Assembly: GCA_020048895.1 (NCBI GenBank)
Contig: JAIFLV010000049.1
Location: forward strand, 1-45,734
Source: Rhodoferax sp.
Lineage (GTDB): Bacteria; Pseudomonadota; Gammaproteobacteria; Burkholderiales; Burkholderiaceae_C
Length of the DNA: 45,734 nt
Direction of reading: 5' to 3'
The notes beneath the pieces were generated by a model, which saw only the letters and a program-made list of their open reading frames with translations, searched no databases and was not told the DNA's origin. Positions 17,523-26,562 of the stretch are shown piece by piece. Both the position numbers and the translations under genes were made by a program. Within the stretch, counting starts at the first letter, position 1, and every line of letters begins with the position of its first letter.

Positions 17523-18443
17523 ATGTCAAGCATCAATACAAAGAATTACGAACCTTGCTCCCCCGCCCGCGTGGCCTTTTTGGGGCTGGGGGTCATGGGT
17601 TACCCCATGGCAGGTCACCTCGCCCGTGCCGGCCACCAGGTCACTGTCTACAACCGTACCGCTACCAAATCTGTAGCTTGGTGCGCAGAGTTTGCGGGCG
17701 CTACAGGCGAAAATTGCACCCATGCCGCAACACCCCAACTCGCCGCCCACAATGCCGATGTGGTGTTCTGCTGCGTTGGCAACGATGACGATCTGCGCAG
17801 CGTCACACTGGGTCCGCAGGGCGCATTCGACGGCATGAAGCGTGGCGCCATTTTTGTCGACCATACAACCGCCTCGGCCAATATCGCCCGTGAACTCGGT
17901 GCGGCAGCACGTGCCCGGGGCCTGCAGTTCATCGACGCGCCGGTGTCGGGTGGTCAGGCGGGTGCGCAAAACGGGATGCTGACCGTCATGTGCGGCGGCG
18001 ATACAGATGCATTTGAGTGCATCAAGCCCACCGCCCTTGCGTTCTCCAAGGCCGTCACCTTGGTGGGCGACAACGGCGCTGGACAGTTGGCCAAAATGGT
18101 CAACCAGATTTGCATTGCCGGATTGGTGCAGGGTCTCAGTGAAGCCGTGGCTTTTGGGCAACGCGCCGGATTGGATATGAACCAGGTGCTCGATGTCATC
18201 GGAAAGGGCGCGGCGCAAAGTTGGCAACTCGACAACCGAGGCAAGACCATGGTGGCCGACAAGTTTGATTTTGGTTTTGCCGTCGACTGGATGCGCAAGG
18301 ACCTGGGTCTGGTCCTCGACGAGGGCAAACGCAATGGCGCCCGTCTGCCCGTGACCGCCCTGGTCGACCAGTTTTACGCCGACGTGCAGGCCATGGGCGG
18401 GCAGCGCTGGGATACTTCGAGTCTGATCAAACGACTCAAATAA
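17523..18443 (+). CDS. 3-hydroxyisobutyrate dehydrogenase-like NAD(P)-dependent beta-hydroxyacid dehydrogenase
   Basis: 306 residues from the ATG at 17523 (GAAAGGA 8 bp upstream). The N-terminal Rossmann fold is FLGLGVMGYPMAGHLARAGH, the substrate loop is DAPVSGGQAGAQNGMLTVM, and the catalytic Lys lies in GQLAKMVNQ. These mark the beta-hydroxyacid dehydrogenase family, which includes 3-hydroxyisobutyrate, tartronate semialdehyde and succinic semialdehyde reductases; the substrate cannot be assigned. No valine-degradation neighbours are present. Copy D of the dispersed 59-bp motif lies near its N-terminus. Confidence 0.92.
   Translation: MSSINTKNYEPCSPARVAFLGLGVMGYPMAGHLARAGHQVTVYNRTATKSVAWCAEFAGATGENCTHAATPQLAAHNADVVFCCVGNDDDLRSVTLGPQGAFDGMKRGAIFVDHTTASANIARELGAAARARGLQFIDAPVSGGQAGAQNGMLTVMCGGDTDAFECIKPTALAFSKAVTLVGDNGAGQLAKMVNQICIAGLVQGLSEAVAFGQRAGLDMNQVLDVIGKGAAQSWQLDNRGKTMVADKFDFGFAVDWMRKDLGLVLDEGKRNGARLPVTALVDQFYADVQAMGGQRWDTSSLIKRLK
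17661..17719 (+). repeat. Dispersed 59-bp motif, copy D (inside the HIBADH-like gene)
   Basis: It begins GCTACCAAATCTGTAGC and continues with TGCGCA and GGGCGCT at the family offsets. It is read in the same frame as copies A and C, encoding ATKSVAWCAEFAGATGEN. Confidence 0.5.
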
Positions 18444-18465
18444 CCCACACTTGAAGCCTGCGTTC

Positions 18466-18479
18466 TTGACTTGACTCAA
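18466..18479 (+). promoter_or_regulatory. FNR/Anr-like box 1 upstream of ompW
   Basis: TTGACTTGACTCAA keeps both half-sites TTGA and TCAA at the spacing of the FNR consensus (TTGAT-N4-ATCAA), 8 of 10 positions. Confidence 0.45.
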
Positions 18480-18516
18480 GAAATTCTACGTTCTTTTTTG
18501 CGCGCAGCAAGTGGGT

Positions 18517-18530
18517 TTGATTTAAAGCAA
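18517..18530 (+). promoter_or_regulatory. FNR/Anr-like box 2 upstream of ompW
   Basis: TTGATTTAAAGCAA matches 9 of 10 consensus positions. Its centre is about 75 bp before the ompW start. A transcription start near 18565 would put it at -41.5, the class II activator position. Confidence 0.5.
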
Positions 18531-18597
18531 AAGTCTTTCCCCAACGTTATTGTGCAATGCTGGGTGGGAATATTCCTATTCTTTAAGGCATTCAATT

Positions 18598-19194
18598 ATG
18601 AGCAAAAAAATTATCACTGCCGTCGCCCTCGCCGCAGCCACCCTGGTTTCCGGAACCGCATTTGCGCAAGCCAATGATGGCCAATGGATGGTGCGCGTGC
18701 GCGCTGTCAATCTGCAAAGCGCCAATTCTGACTCCACAGGATTGAACCTGAGCGTGAACGACAAGACCATCCCCGAAGTGGATTTCACCTATTTCTACAC
18801 CAAGAACCTGGCGGTTGAACTCATTCTGACCGTGCCCCAGGAGCATGACCTGAAGGCAAGCGGCGCCAAGATCGGCACCGTCACCCATCTGCCACCGACC
18901 GTGCTGGTGCAATACCACTTTGATGCGGGCGGCTTCAAGCCCTATGTCGGCGCCGGCCTGAACTACACCCGCTTTACCGATGCAAGCCTGCCCGCAGGCG
19001 TTGACATCAGCCGCGACAGTTTTGGTGGCGCGTTGCAATTGGGTGTGGACATTCCCATGGGTTCGGGCATGTATTTCAACATTGACGTCAAGAAAGCCTT
19101 CATTGGAACCGACGTTTCCGCAGCCGGCAAGAAGGCTGGCACCTTCAAGGTGGACCCCTTACTGGTAGGCGTGGGCGTCGGCTGGCGCTTCTAA
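18598..19194 (+). CDS. ompW: OmpW family outer-membrane protein
   Basis: 198 residues from the ATG at 18598. A signal peptide (KKIITAVALAAATLVSGTAFAQ) is followed by the OmpW opening WMVRVRAVNLQSAN, a central VDFTYFYTKNLAVELIL, LVQYHFDAGGFKPYVGAGLNYT, and a C-terminal strand ending GVGVGWRF. OmpW forms a narrow eight-stranded barrel for small hydrophobic molecules. In enterobacteria it is controlled by FNR, which fits the two boxes upstream. The gene ends at a strong terminator. Confidence 0.95.
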   Translation: MSKKIITAVALAAATLVSGTAFAQANDGQWMVRVRAVNLQSANSDSTGLNLSVNDKTIPEVDFTYFYTKNLAVELILTVPQEHDLKASGAKIGTVTHLPPTVLVQYHFDAGGFKPYVGAGLNYTRFTDASLPAGVDISRDSFGGALQLGVDIPMGSGMYFNIDVKKAFIGTDVSAAGKKAGTFKVDPLLVGVGVGWRF

Positions 19195-19220
19195 TATCGC
19201 CAAGGGTCTCGGCCCTTGAC

Positions 19221-19252
19221 GCAACCGCCCGAAGTCAAAACCGGGCGGTTTT

Positions 19253-19256
<4 letters not shown>
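19221..19256 (+). terminator. Rho-independent terminator after ompW
   Basis: A 9-bp perfect stem, AACCGCCCG (19223-19231) with CGGGCGGTT (19242-19250), closes a 10-base loop and is followed by a T tract. The T tract overlaps the last codons of the convergent dolP gene. Confidence 0.9.
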
Positions 19257-20586
<1,330 letters not shown>

Positions 20587-20663
20587 TCATCAGCAATATG
20601 CGCCCATCCCAGGCGCGGATACTTCACGAAATCTGTATCCCGCTGCGACCCAATAGGAGCCCC

Positions 20664-21149
20664 ATGACCTCAGAAACAAATGAAAAGAAGTCACCCTTCG
20701 TCATCGAATGGCGCGATGGCTTCAAAATCGGTATTGCCCAGGTTGACATGGAGCACCGCCACCTGTTTACGCTGGTACGGGCACTCAACCTCCAGACCGT
20801 CGACTCCACCGTTGAAGAATTGCTGGAATACGTGGTAACCCATTTCACCAACGAGCAGGATCTGATGGAGAAAAGCGGTTACCCCGCTTTTGAACAACAC
20901 CTGAAACTGCATGAGGAGTTCGGTGCCCAAGTGGCCGATTTTCTGGGCAACGGCGGCGCCTGGGACGAAGAGCGGGTGCAAGAACTACGACGTTTTTTGA
21001 ACAAATGGCTGATCGGCCACATCATGACGCACGACCTGCGATTTGGAAAATGGCACGCCGCCCATGGCACTAGCAGTCCGTCCGTGACCCCGCCGGCACC
21101 CCAAAAGACAGTGGGGTTTTTCGCACGTCTTTTTGGCCGCAAGTCGTAA
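20664..21149 (+). CDS. Bacteriohemerythrin
   Basis: 161 residues from the ATG at 20664 (AGGAGC just upstream). The four-helix di-iron site is visible: DMEHRHLFTL, VTHFTNEQDLM, EQHLKLHEEF and HIMTHDLRFGKW. It reversibly binds O2 and may act as an oxygen store or sensor. A Pro-rich linker (SVTPPAPQKTVGFF) leads to a short basic tail. It lies on the opposite strand between yraN and diaA, an interruption of the usual gene order. Confidence 0.92.
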   Translation: MTSETNEKKSPFVIEWRDGFKIGIAQVDMEHRHLFTLVRALNLQTVDSTVEELLEYVVTHFTNEQDLMEKSGYPAFEQHLKLHEEFGAQVADFLGNGGAWDEERVQELRRFLNKWLIGHIMTHDLRFGKWHAAHGTSSPSVTPPAPQKTVGFFARLFGRKS

Positions 21150-21152
21150 GTC

Positions 21153-21545
21153 TCATCCGGCGTCAAATGCCGCTTGCAACCACTGCGTAGCGCCCGGTTC
21201 CAGCAATACCACGTCAAACCTGCAGGGGGGTGGCGCGCCCAGGCGCATCAGGTAGTGGCGTGCCGCAAATACGATGCGCCGCTGCTTGGTGGCGCCGACA
21301 CTGGCACCAGCTCCGCCGTGGCGCGCAGTGGAGCGTTTGCGCACTTCGACAAACACCAGCGTACCATCCGGCGCGCGCATGATCAGGTCAATTTCTCCGC
21401 CGCCTCGACCGGGCGTCCGATAATTGCGCACCACCAGACGCAGCCCCTTGTCTTGCAAGTACTGCAGTGCCTCATCTTCGGCGACGTCGCCGAGGCGCTT
21501 GGTGGTTGCCTTCAATGCTGGTGATTTCGGTACAAGGAAACCCAT
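21153..21545 (-). CDS. yraN: YraN (UPF0102) endonuclease-like protein
   Basis: 130 residues with the restriction-endonuclease-like fold: KRLGDVAEDEALQYLQDKG, NYRTPGRGGGEIDLIM, and FVEVRKRS (the family E-x-K-like motif, here E-V-R-K). Its stop is 3 bp from that of the convergent hemerythrin gene, and its ATG (21545) is directly adjacent to the GTG start of rsmI (21546), with no base between. Confidence 0.93.
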   Translation of the reverse strand: MGFLVPKSPALKATTKRLGDVAEDEALQYLQDKGLRLVVRNYRTPGRGGGEIDLIMRAPDGTLVFVEVRKRSTARHGGAGASVGATKQRRIVFAARHYLMRLGAPPPCRFDVVLLEPGATQWLQAAFDAG

Positions 21546-22454
21546 GTGAGTGCTCTATTTTCCGCCGCTCTGGCCGCCTCGACCGAGGCCGCCGCCGGAC
21601 AACATTATCCCCAGGGCACGCTGTATGTCGTCGCCACGCCCATTGGCAACCTGGCCGATATCAGCCTGCGCGCCGTGCACCTGCTCGGGTTGGTCGATGC
21701 GATCGCCTGCGAAGACACACGCCACACGCAGTCCATGTTGCGCGCCTACGGCATCGACAAGTCGGCGGGCCAATTGATCGCGGTACACCAGCACAACGAG
21801 TCCCAGGCCGCGAATGCGGTGATCGACCAACTGCGCCAGGGCAGGCGCCTGGCCTATGTCAGCGATGCAGGCACCCCGGGCATCAGTGATCCCGGGGCGC
21901 GTCTGGTCGCAGCGGTCCATGCGGCAGGCTTGCGGGCAGTTCCCCTGCCCGGACCCAGCAGCGTCACCACGTTGCTGTCTGTGGCGGGAATCGCGGACGA
22001 TGCGCCTGGCGGTTTTGTGTTTGTGGGTTTCCTGCCGAGCAAATCGCAGGAGCGCGAGGTTGCCGTCCAGGCACTGGCTAACGAGCCGCGCGCGGCCGTA
22101 CTGCTCGAAGCACCGCACCGCATCGAAGCGCTGGCGCAGGCACTGGCGGTTCTGGGCGAGCGCCGGATCACGGTCGGGCGGGAGTTGACGAAACAGTTTG
22201 AAGAGATCACTACCGTGCAAGCGGACCAACTGCCCGCCTGGCTGGCACACGACAGCAATCGCTTGCGCGGGGAGTTCGCGCTGGTCGTGCACCCCGCGCT
22301 CACAGCAGTCAGCGATGGCCCCGATACCCGCGTCCTCTTGTTGCTACTCGAACACTTGCCGCTAAGAACAGCCGTCAAACTGGCGGCGGACATCACCGGC
22401 GAGCCACGCAATGCGCTTTATCAGGCGGCACTTGACATAAGACAAGAGAAATAG
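21546..22454 (+). CDS. rsmI: RsmI, 16S rRNA (cytidine1402-2'-O)-methyltransferase
   Basis: 302 residues from the GTG at 21546, with AAGGAAA (21533-21539) inside the yraN coding region as ribosome-binding site. Motifs are TLYVVATPIGNLADISLRA, AIACEDTRHTQSML, YVSDAGTPGISDPGARL, PLPGPSSVTTLL and GREL-TKQFEEI. It methylates the ribose of C1402 in the ribosomal P site. Confidence 0.96.
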   Translation: MSALFSAALAASTEAAAGQHYPQGTLYVVATPIGNLADISLRAVHLLGLVDAIACEDTRHTQSMLRAYGIDKSAGQLIAVHQHNESQAANAVIDQLRQGRRLAYVSDAGTPGISDPGARLVAAVHAAGLRAVPLPGPSSVTTLLSVAGIADDAPGGFVFVGFLPSKSQEREVAVQALANEPRAAVLLEAPHRIEALAQALAVLGERRITVGRELTKQFEEITTVQADQLPAWLAHDSNRLRGEFALVVHPALTAVSDGPDTRVLLLLLEHLPLRTAVKLAADITGEPRNALYQAALDIRQEK

Positions 22455-22503
22455 CAAGGGCAGCGCTACCATTCTGGCCTTTATTGAGAATCGTCTGCTT
22501 GCC

Positions 22504-22653
22504 ATGAAACTGAACACGCTGACCCAGGACGGCCCAGTCGGTGTCATCACGCTGGACAACGGCAGGAAACACAACGCGCTAAGCCACACCCTGGTGATGG
22601 ACGTGATTGAGGCGCTCAAGGAAAAGCGCAAGCCACGATTTACGGGAACGTGA
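22504..22653 (+). pseudogene. Truncated enoyl-CoA hydratase / crotonase-family remnant
   Basis: A 49-codon frame whose first 40 residues (VGVITLDNGRKHNALSHTL, then VMDVIEALKEK) match the N-terminal strand-helix of crotonase-fold proteins and then stop. The oxyanion-hole motifs and the rest of the about 260-residue domain are missing. It lies in the 262-bp gap between rsmI and the malic enzyme gene and looks like a deletion remnant. Confidence 0.7.
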
Positions 22654-22716
22654 GCCCAAGTCGGCATTGCGGTTTGCAATGCCATTTCAATTCATCAACT
22701 CTCAAAGGAATTCACC

Positions 22717-24354
22717 ATGAAAGTCAGTCAGAACTCCATCGCCCACGGCGTTACCTTGCTGCACGACCCGCTGCGCAACAAGGGGACCGCGTTCACGGAA
22801 GTCGAGCGCGACGCTTTGGGATTGCGCGGCCTGTTGCCCCCGCACATCCATACCCAGGACGAGCAGATGGAGCGTTTTCTGCACAACATGCGCAACCTCA
22901 GCGACCCGCTGGAAAAATTCATGGCCCTGAGCGCCCTGCACGACCGCAACGAGGCGCTGTTCTTCCGCGTAGTCTGCGACAACGTGGACGAGATCATGCC
23001 GCTGATCTACACCCCCACCGTGGGCCTGGCCTGCCAGCGCTTTGGCCACATCTTCCAAAGGCCGCGTGGCATGTTCATAAGCATCAACGACCGCGGCCGC
23101 ATCGCCGACATTCTGCGCAACTGGCCACACAAGGCGGGCATCATCGTGGTGACCGATGGCGAGCGCATTCTCGGTCTGGGTGATCAGGGCGCCAATGGCA
23201 TGGGCATCCCGGTCGGCAAGCTCTCCTTGTACACCGCTTGCGCCGGCGTCGATCCGGCCATCTGCCTGCCTGTCACCCTCGACATGGGTACAAATAACGA
23301 AACCCTGCTGGCCGACCCCTACTACGTGGGCTTGCGCCGCCACCGTGTCACCGGCCCGGCCTACGACGAACTGATTGACGAGTTCATCAACGCCGCGCTG
23401 GAGGTTTTTCCCGACGTCATCATCCAGTTTGAAGACTTTGCCAACCACAATGCGTTCCGCCTGCTGGAGCGCTATCGCAACAAGATTTGCACGTTCAACG
23501 ATGACATTCAAGGCACAGCATCGGTCGCGCTCGCCGGCGTGTTCTCCGCCCTGCGCGTCAAGGACACCAAACTGGTCGACGAGAAGTTCCTGTTCCTCGG
23601 CGCAGGCGAAGCTGCCACCGGCATTGCCGATCTGATCGTGGCATCCATGGTGGCGCAAGGTGTCGACCAGGAAGTGGCACGCCAACGCTGCTGGCTGGTC
23701 GACTCCAAGGGCCTGGTCGTCAAGTCGCGTGAAGGTCTGGCCGCACAAAAACTGCCTTACGCCCACGACCATCCGCCGGTGACCGATTTCCTCTCCGCAC
23801 TGAACACGCTCAAGCCCACCGGCATCATTGGCGTGGCGGCGGTCGGCGGCACATTCACCCCCGAAGTGCTGCGCGCCATGGCCGACCTCAATGAGCGTCC
23901 GATCGTGTTTGCGCTGTCCAACCCCACTTCCAAAGCCGAGTGCACCGCCGAGCAAGCGTATGCGGGGACCGACGGCCGCGCGCTGTTTGCCAGCGGCAGC
24001 CCGTTCCTGCCACTGCAGTACAAGGGCAAGACCATGGTGCCGCGCCAGGGCAACAACTCCTACATCTTCCCCGGCGTGGGTCTGGGTGCCATCGCCTGCG
24101 GCGCCACCCGTGTCACTGACGAGATGTTCCTGGCCGCCGCGCAAACGCTGGCAGACCATGTGACGCCTGCCGACCTGGAACAGGGCAGCCTGTTCCCGCC
24201 CCTGTCCAACACCCGCGAAGTGTCGGCGCAGATTGCCGTGGCGGTGGCCGAAGTGGCGTTTGAGCGTGGCCTGGCTTCCAAGTCACGCCCCGAAGACATG
24301 CTGTCGCTGGTGCGCGCCCACGTGTACGACCCGCACTACCCGGCGTACATTTGA
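22717..24354 (+). CDS. maeA: NAD-dependent malic enzyme (malate to pyruvate + CO2)
   Basis: 545 residues, the length of the SfcA/MaeA type. It has MPLIYTPTVGLACQRFG (Tyr of the catalytic pair), GERILGLGDQGANGMGIPVG, IQFEDFANHNAFRLLERY, FNDDIQGTASVALAG (metal ligands) and FLGAGEAATGIADLI (nucleotide fold). It supplies pyruvate and NADH from malate. AAAGGAA precedes the ATG. Copy E of the dispersed repeat begins 11 bp after its stop. Confidence 0.95.
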   Translation: MKVSQNSIAHGVTLLHDPLRNKGTAFTEVERDALGLRGLLPPHIHTQDEQMERFLHNMRNLSDPLEKFMALSALHDRNEALFFRVVCDNVDEIMPLIYTPTVGLACQRFGHIFQRPRGMFISINDRGRIADILRNWPHKAGIIVVTDGERILGLGDQGANGMGIPVGKLSLYTACAGVDPAICLPVTLDMGTNNETLLADPYYVGLRRHRVTGPAYDELIDEFINAALEVFPDVIIQFEDFANHNAFRLLERYRNKICTFNDDIQGTASVALAGVFSALRVKDTKLVDEKFLFLGAGEAATGIADLIVASMVAQGVDQEVARQRCWLVDSKGLVVKSREGLAAQKLPYAHDHPPVTDFLSALNTLKPTGIIGVAAVGGTFTPEVLRAMADLNERPIVFALSNPTSKAECTAEQAYAGTDGRALFASGSPFLPLQYKGKTMVPRQGNNSYIFPGVGLGAIACGATRVTDEMFLAAAQTLADHVTPADLEQGSLFPPLSNTREVSAQIAVAVAEVAFERGLASKSRPEDMLSLVRAHVYDPHYPAYI

Positions 24355-24364
24355 ACCCCAGTAT

Positions 24365-24423
24365 GCTATACAAAGAATAGCTGCCCGCGCTTGCCAGATA
24401 AGCGCTGGGGCACTATTTCTTAT
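24365..24423 (+). repeat. Dispersed 59-bp motif, copy E (intergenic)
   Basis: It begins GCTATACAAAGAATAGC, then CCGCGCTTGCC and AAGCGCTGGGGC, the canonical form of the motif with two short self-complementary parts (GCTAT/ATAGC and GCGC/GCGC). Confidence 0.65.
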
Positions 24424-24461
24424 ACATCGCGCGCGCCTCGGGGCGGCGCTGCCGAGGGCAG

Positions 24462-24548
24462 TTACCAACTGCAGCATGAATCCCATGCCAATGGTGGTTT
24501 GCCACCGATGTTGAGCCGCTCGAAACGCGCCAGGTACTGCTCCATCAT
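24462..24548 (-). pseudogene. Truncated start of an unidentified gene downstream of the decayed kinase
   Basis: A 28-codon frame (MMEQYLARFERLNIGGKPP, then LAWDS) whose ATG overlaps the stop of the reconstructed histidine kinase gene (ATGA arrangement). It seems to be the beginning of a co-transcribed gene that has lost its remainder. The product is not recognised. Confidence 0.35.
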
Positions 24549-24594
24549 GCTTCCTTCATTGCGGGATCGGAGGCGACGTCCACCGGTGACTCAA

Positions 24595-26239
24595 CCTAAA
24601 TCCAGCAGTTACCCAGTTGCCGGCAAGACATCTGGCGGCCTGAATGGTCCAAGGACTGGTGCGATTTTGTCGCTCACATAGCGCAGTAGCACCGCCCAAC
24701 GGTCTATCGATTTGAACTGCTCCGCAGTGTCCTTAACATGCTGCAAAGCCGCACGGATGTTGGCGATCAACGGTTTGAGGATGTTGGCCTTGCCATGTAA
24801 GGGAGTCAGGTACAGCGTGGTCTGCCCGGCGTGATTGGCCACCGTGCCCACCGCGGCCAACAGCAGTGGACGGCTTGTGATGGCCTCCATGCGTGCACTC
24901 GGGTTGGCTGTCCTGCAGTACCAACTCCACCAGTTGTAAACCAGCGCACAAGCCCGTGCCGTGGTCTGGCAACGGTTGATGTCCTGCGTGGTAAAGCCTG
25001 ACAGGCCCCACTGGTTTTTGAGCTCATCGAAACCGTTCTCGCAGTCGGCACGATCCCGGTAGAGCTGCCCAATGGACTCCAAGGGGTACTTCACATCAGT
25101 GACCATCACCGCGTACTCCCACAAGCGCTCGCCCTCAAGCACACCGGGGCTAGCCAAGTCCAGTTGCAACTGTTTGCCATCAACGCGCCTTTCGCGTGCG
25201 ATGCCACCTCGCAGGCGTTGGCGCACGATGACCACTCGGCGCTTCTTACTCCAACCATGCAGTTGTAGCCAGTCTTCAGCCATCTGGCAGCCCTGGTTAT
25301 CGGCGCGACTCCAGTCAGTCCGGGCGAACTGCTGGGCCACCAGGCGCTGCACATTGGCCGTCTGGCGCAGGCGTAGCAGGTAGGGTTGGTCGCGGCGTTC
25401 CAACTCCAGCAAAATGCCTTCATTGCCGTAGCCCGAGTCGCCCCGAACCAGGGCCGGACGTTTATCACCCAACTCGTCGAGCAAGCGACCCAGTGCAGCC
25501 TTGGCGTGCACGCTGGTGTGCTGCTTGCCCGAGTTGACCTGCACGTCCAGCACCAGACGCAGGTTGCCCACCCAGAAGGTATGCAACACATGGCTAGGTC
25601 GCCCGGGCTTGGCCGGGTTGTAGCCCAGCTCAGCACCTTCTTGGCGTCCGTACAGCGGCTTGACGGTGGCATCGATGTCCAGCACCCAGGGTTTGTCCAG
25701 CGCTTGGCGTACGGAATGCATGAGCGCCGGGCGCATCCACGCCGTGCTTGACGCTTCATCGATGCGCTCCAGGGCACGGCGTAGCGCGTCTTCGCTGACG
25801 ATTTTGTTCATGCCCAGCGCCTGCGCGGCCACCGCGTCGCCTCGCAGCGCGGTGATATGGGCGTAGCGCCGGTACCCGGCCAGCAGGCCAAGCATCAAGG
25901 TGCCCAGCACGTCGCGTTTGTCGGGGGCGTTGCCACTGCGGTATTCCAAAGGGCACGACGACACCCAGCGCTCGAACACCCCGGTGGTCGCCAGGAACTC
26001 GGCAAAGAACACCAACTGGCCGTGCGGCGTGGCCGCCGCACCTTCATCCCAGCGTATGTGCATTCGCCCGCCAAGTGTGTCCACCACTTGGGTTTCATCG
26101 GTTCCTTCTTTGAGCTTGGCAAGGGCTCTGATTGGCATGCGTTTGTGTTCACCCATCGGGTGAGTGTGCCAAATCCCCGCGAACCCGCGCCAGGGCTTGA
26201 TCAGAAGGCCTACATCAGCAGTGAACTGCCGTTTCTAGG
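24595..26239 (-). mobile_element. Complete IS1380-family insertion sequence (1645 bp)
   Basis: The ends are imperfect inverted repeats: CCTAAATCCAGCAGTT from 24595 and CCTAGAAACGGCAGTT inward from 26239. They are flanked by identical 5-bp direct repeats CTCAA at 24590-24594 and 26240-26244. One full-length transposase gene occupies nearly all of it. Removing the element and one CTCAA restores a continuous histidine kinase reading frame, confirming the borders. Confidence 0.92.
24609..26156 (-). CDS. IS1380-family transposase
   Basis: 515 residues with the DDE transposase core of the IS1380 group: WVLDIDATVKPLYGRQEGAE, LVRGDSGYGNEG and YRDRADCENGFDELKNQWG hold the acidic residues. The C-terminal part includes CALVYNWWSWYCR. 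The frame is intact, so the element may be active. It reads away from the decayed kinase promoter side on the same strand as that gene. Confidence 0.95.
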   Translation of the reverse strand: MGEHKRMPIRALAKLKEGTDETQVVDTLGGRMHIRWDEGAAATPHGQLVFFAEFLATTGVFERWVSSCPLEYRSGNAPDKRDVLGTLMLGLLAGYRRYAHITALRGDAVAAQALGMNKIVSEDALRRALERIDEASSTAWMRPALMHSVRQALDKPWVLDIDATVKPLYGRQEGAELGYNPAKPGRPSHVLHTFWVGNLRLVLDVQVNSGKQHTSVHAKAALGRLLDELGDKRPALVRGDSGYGNEGILLELERRDQPYLLRLRQTANVQRLVAQQFARTDWSRADNQGCQMAEDWLQLHGWSKKRRVVIVRQRLRGGIARERRVDGKQLQLDLASPGVLEGERLWEYAVMVTDVKYPLESIGQLYRDRADCENGFDELKNQWGLSGFTTQDINRCQTTARACALVYNWWSWYCRTANPSARMEAITSRPLLLAAVGTVANHAGQTTLYLTPLHGKANILKPLIANIRAALQHVKDTAEQFKSIDRWAVLLRYVSDKIAPVLGPFRPPDVLPATG

Positions 26240-26518
26240 CTCAAACCAAAACACCGACCCCACGTCCGAAGCTCTGTCTACACCGATGCGGCCATGCATG
26301 CGCCCTACCAGTTGGCGGCTAATGGCCAGGCCCAGACCTGAGCCTGCGGTTTGGCGCGTACGCCGGGAATCGACTTGCTGAAACGGCTGAAATAGCCGGT
26401 CATCCTCGGAGCACATGCCACCAAGCAACAAATACCAGGATGCCCGCCGCAACCCACAGCAGAAGCAGGCTGAGGCGGGAATTGGGTGTGAGTTTGTTGA
26501 TCGGATCTCGCTCATCAT
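26240..26518 (-). pseudogene. Decayed sensor histidine kinase, ATPase end, split by IS1380
   Basis: The minus strand encodes RLFQPFQQVDSRRTRQTAG followed by GSGLGLAISRQLVGRMHG and ASDVGSVFWFE, the end of a HATPase domain. The HisKA, N box and G1 box are missing. The tail lies across the insertion at 24545-24594: joining the two sides at CTCAA gives FWFESPVDVASDPAMKEA and a stop. A separate frame at 26400-26534 encodes a membrane start (RLSLLLLWVAAGILVFVAWW), out of frame with the ATPase part, so an internal deletion happened as well as the IS insertion. Confidence 0.8.
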
Positions 26519-26562
26519 GGTTGATCTGCCGCAATGAATATTTGATAAAAATTGATAATAAA

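Noticed and set aside
22702..24159. 485-codon open frame opposite the malic enzyme gene
   Set aside because: Antisense shadow with no domain; the plus-strand malic enzyme explains the region fully.
26400..26534. Separate small membrane protein gene
   Set aside because: The 44-codon frame has only a TTG start and one hydrophobic helix, and runs into the kinase remnant; it is better explained as the displaced N-terminus of that pseudogene.
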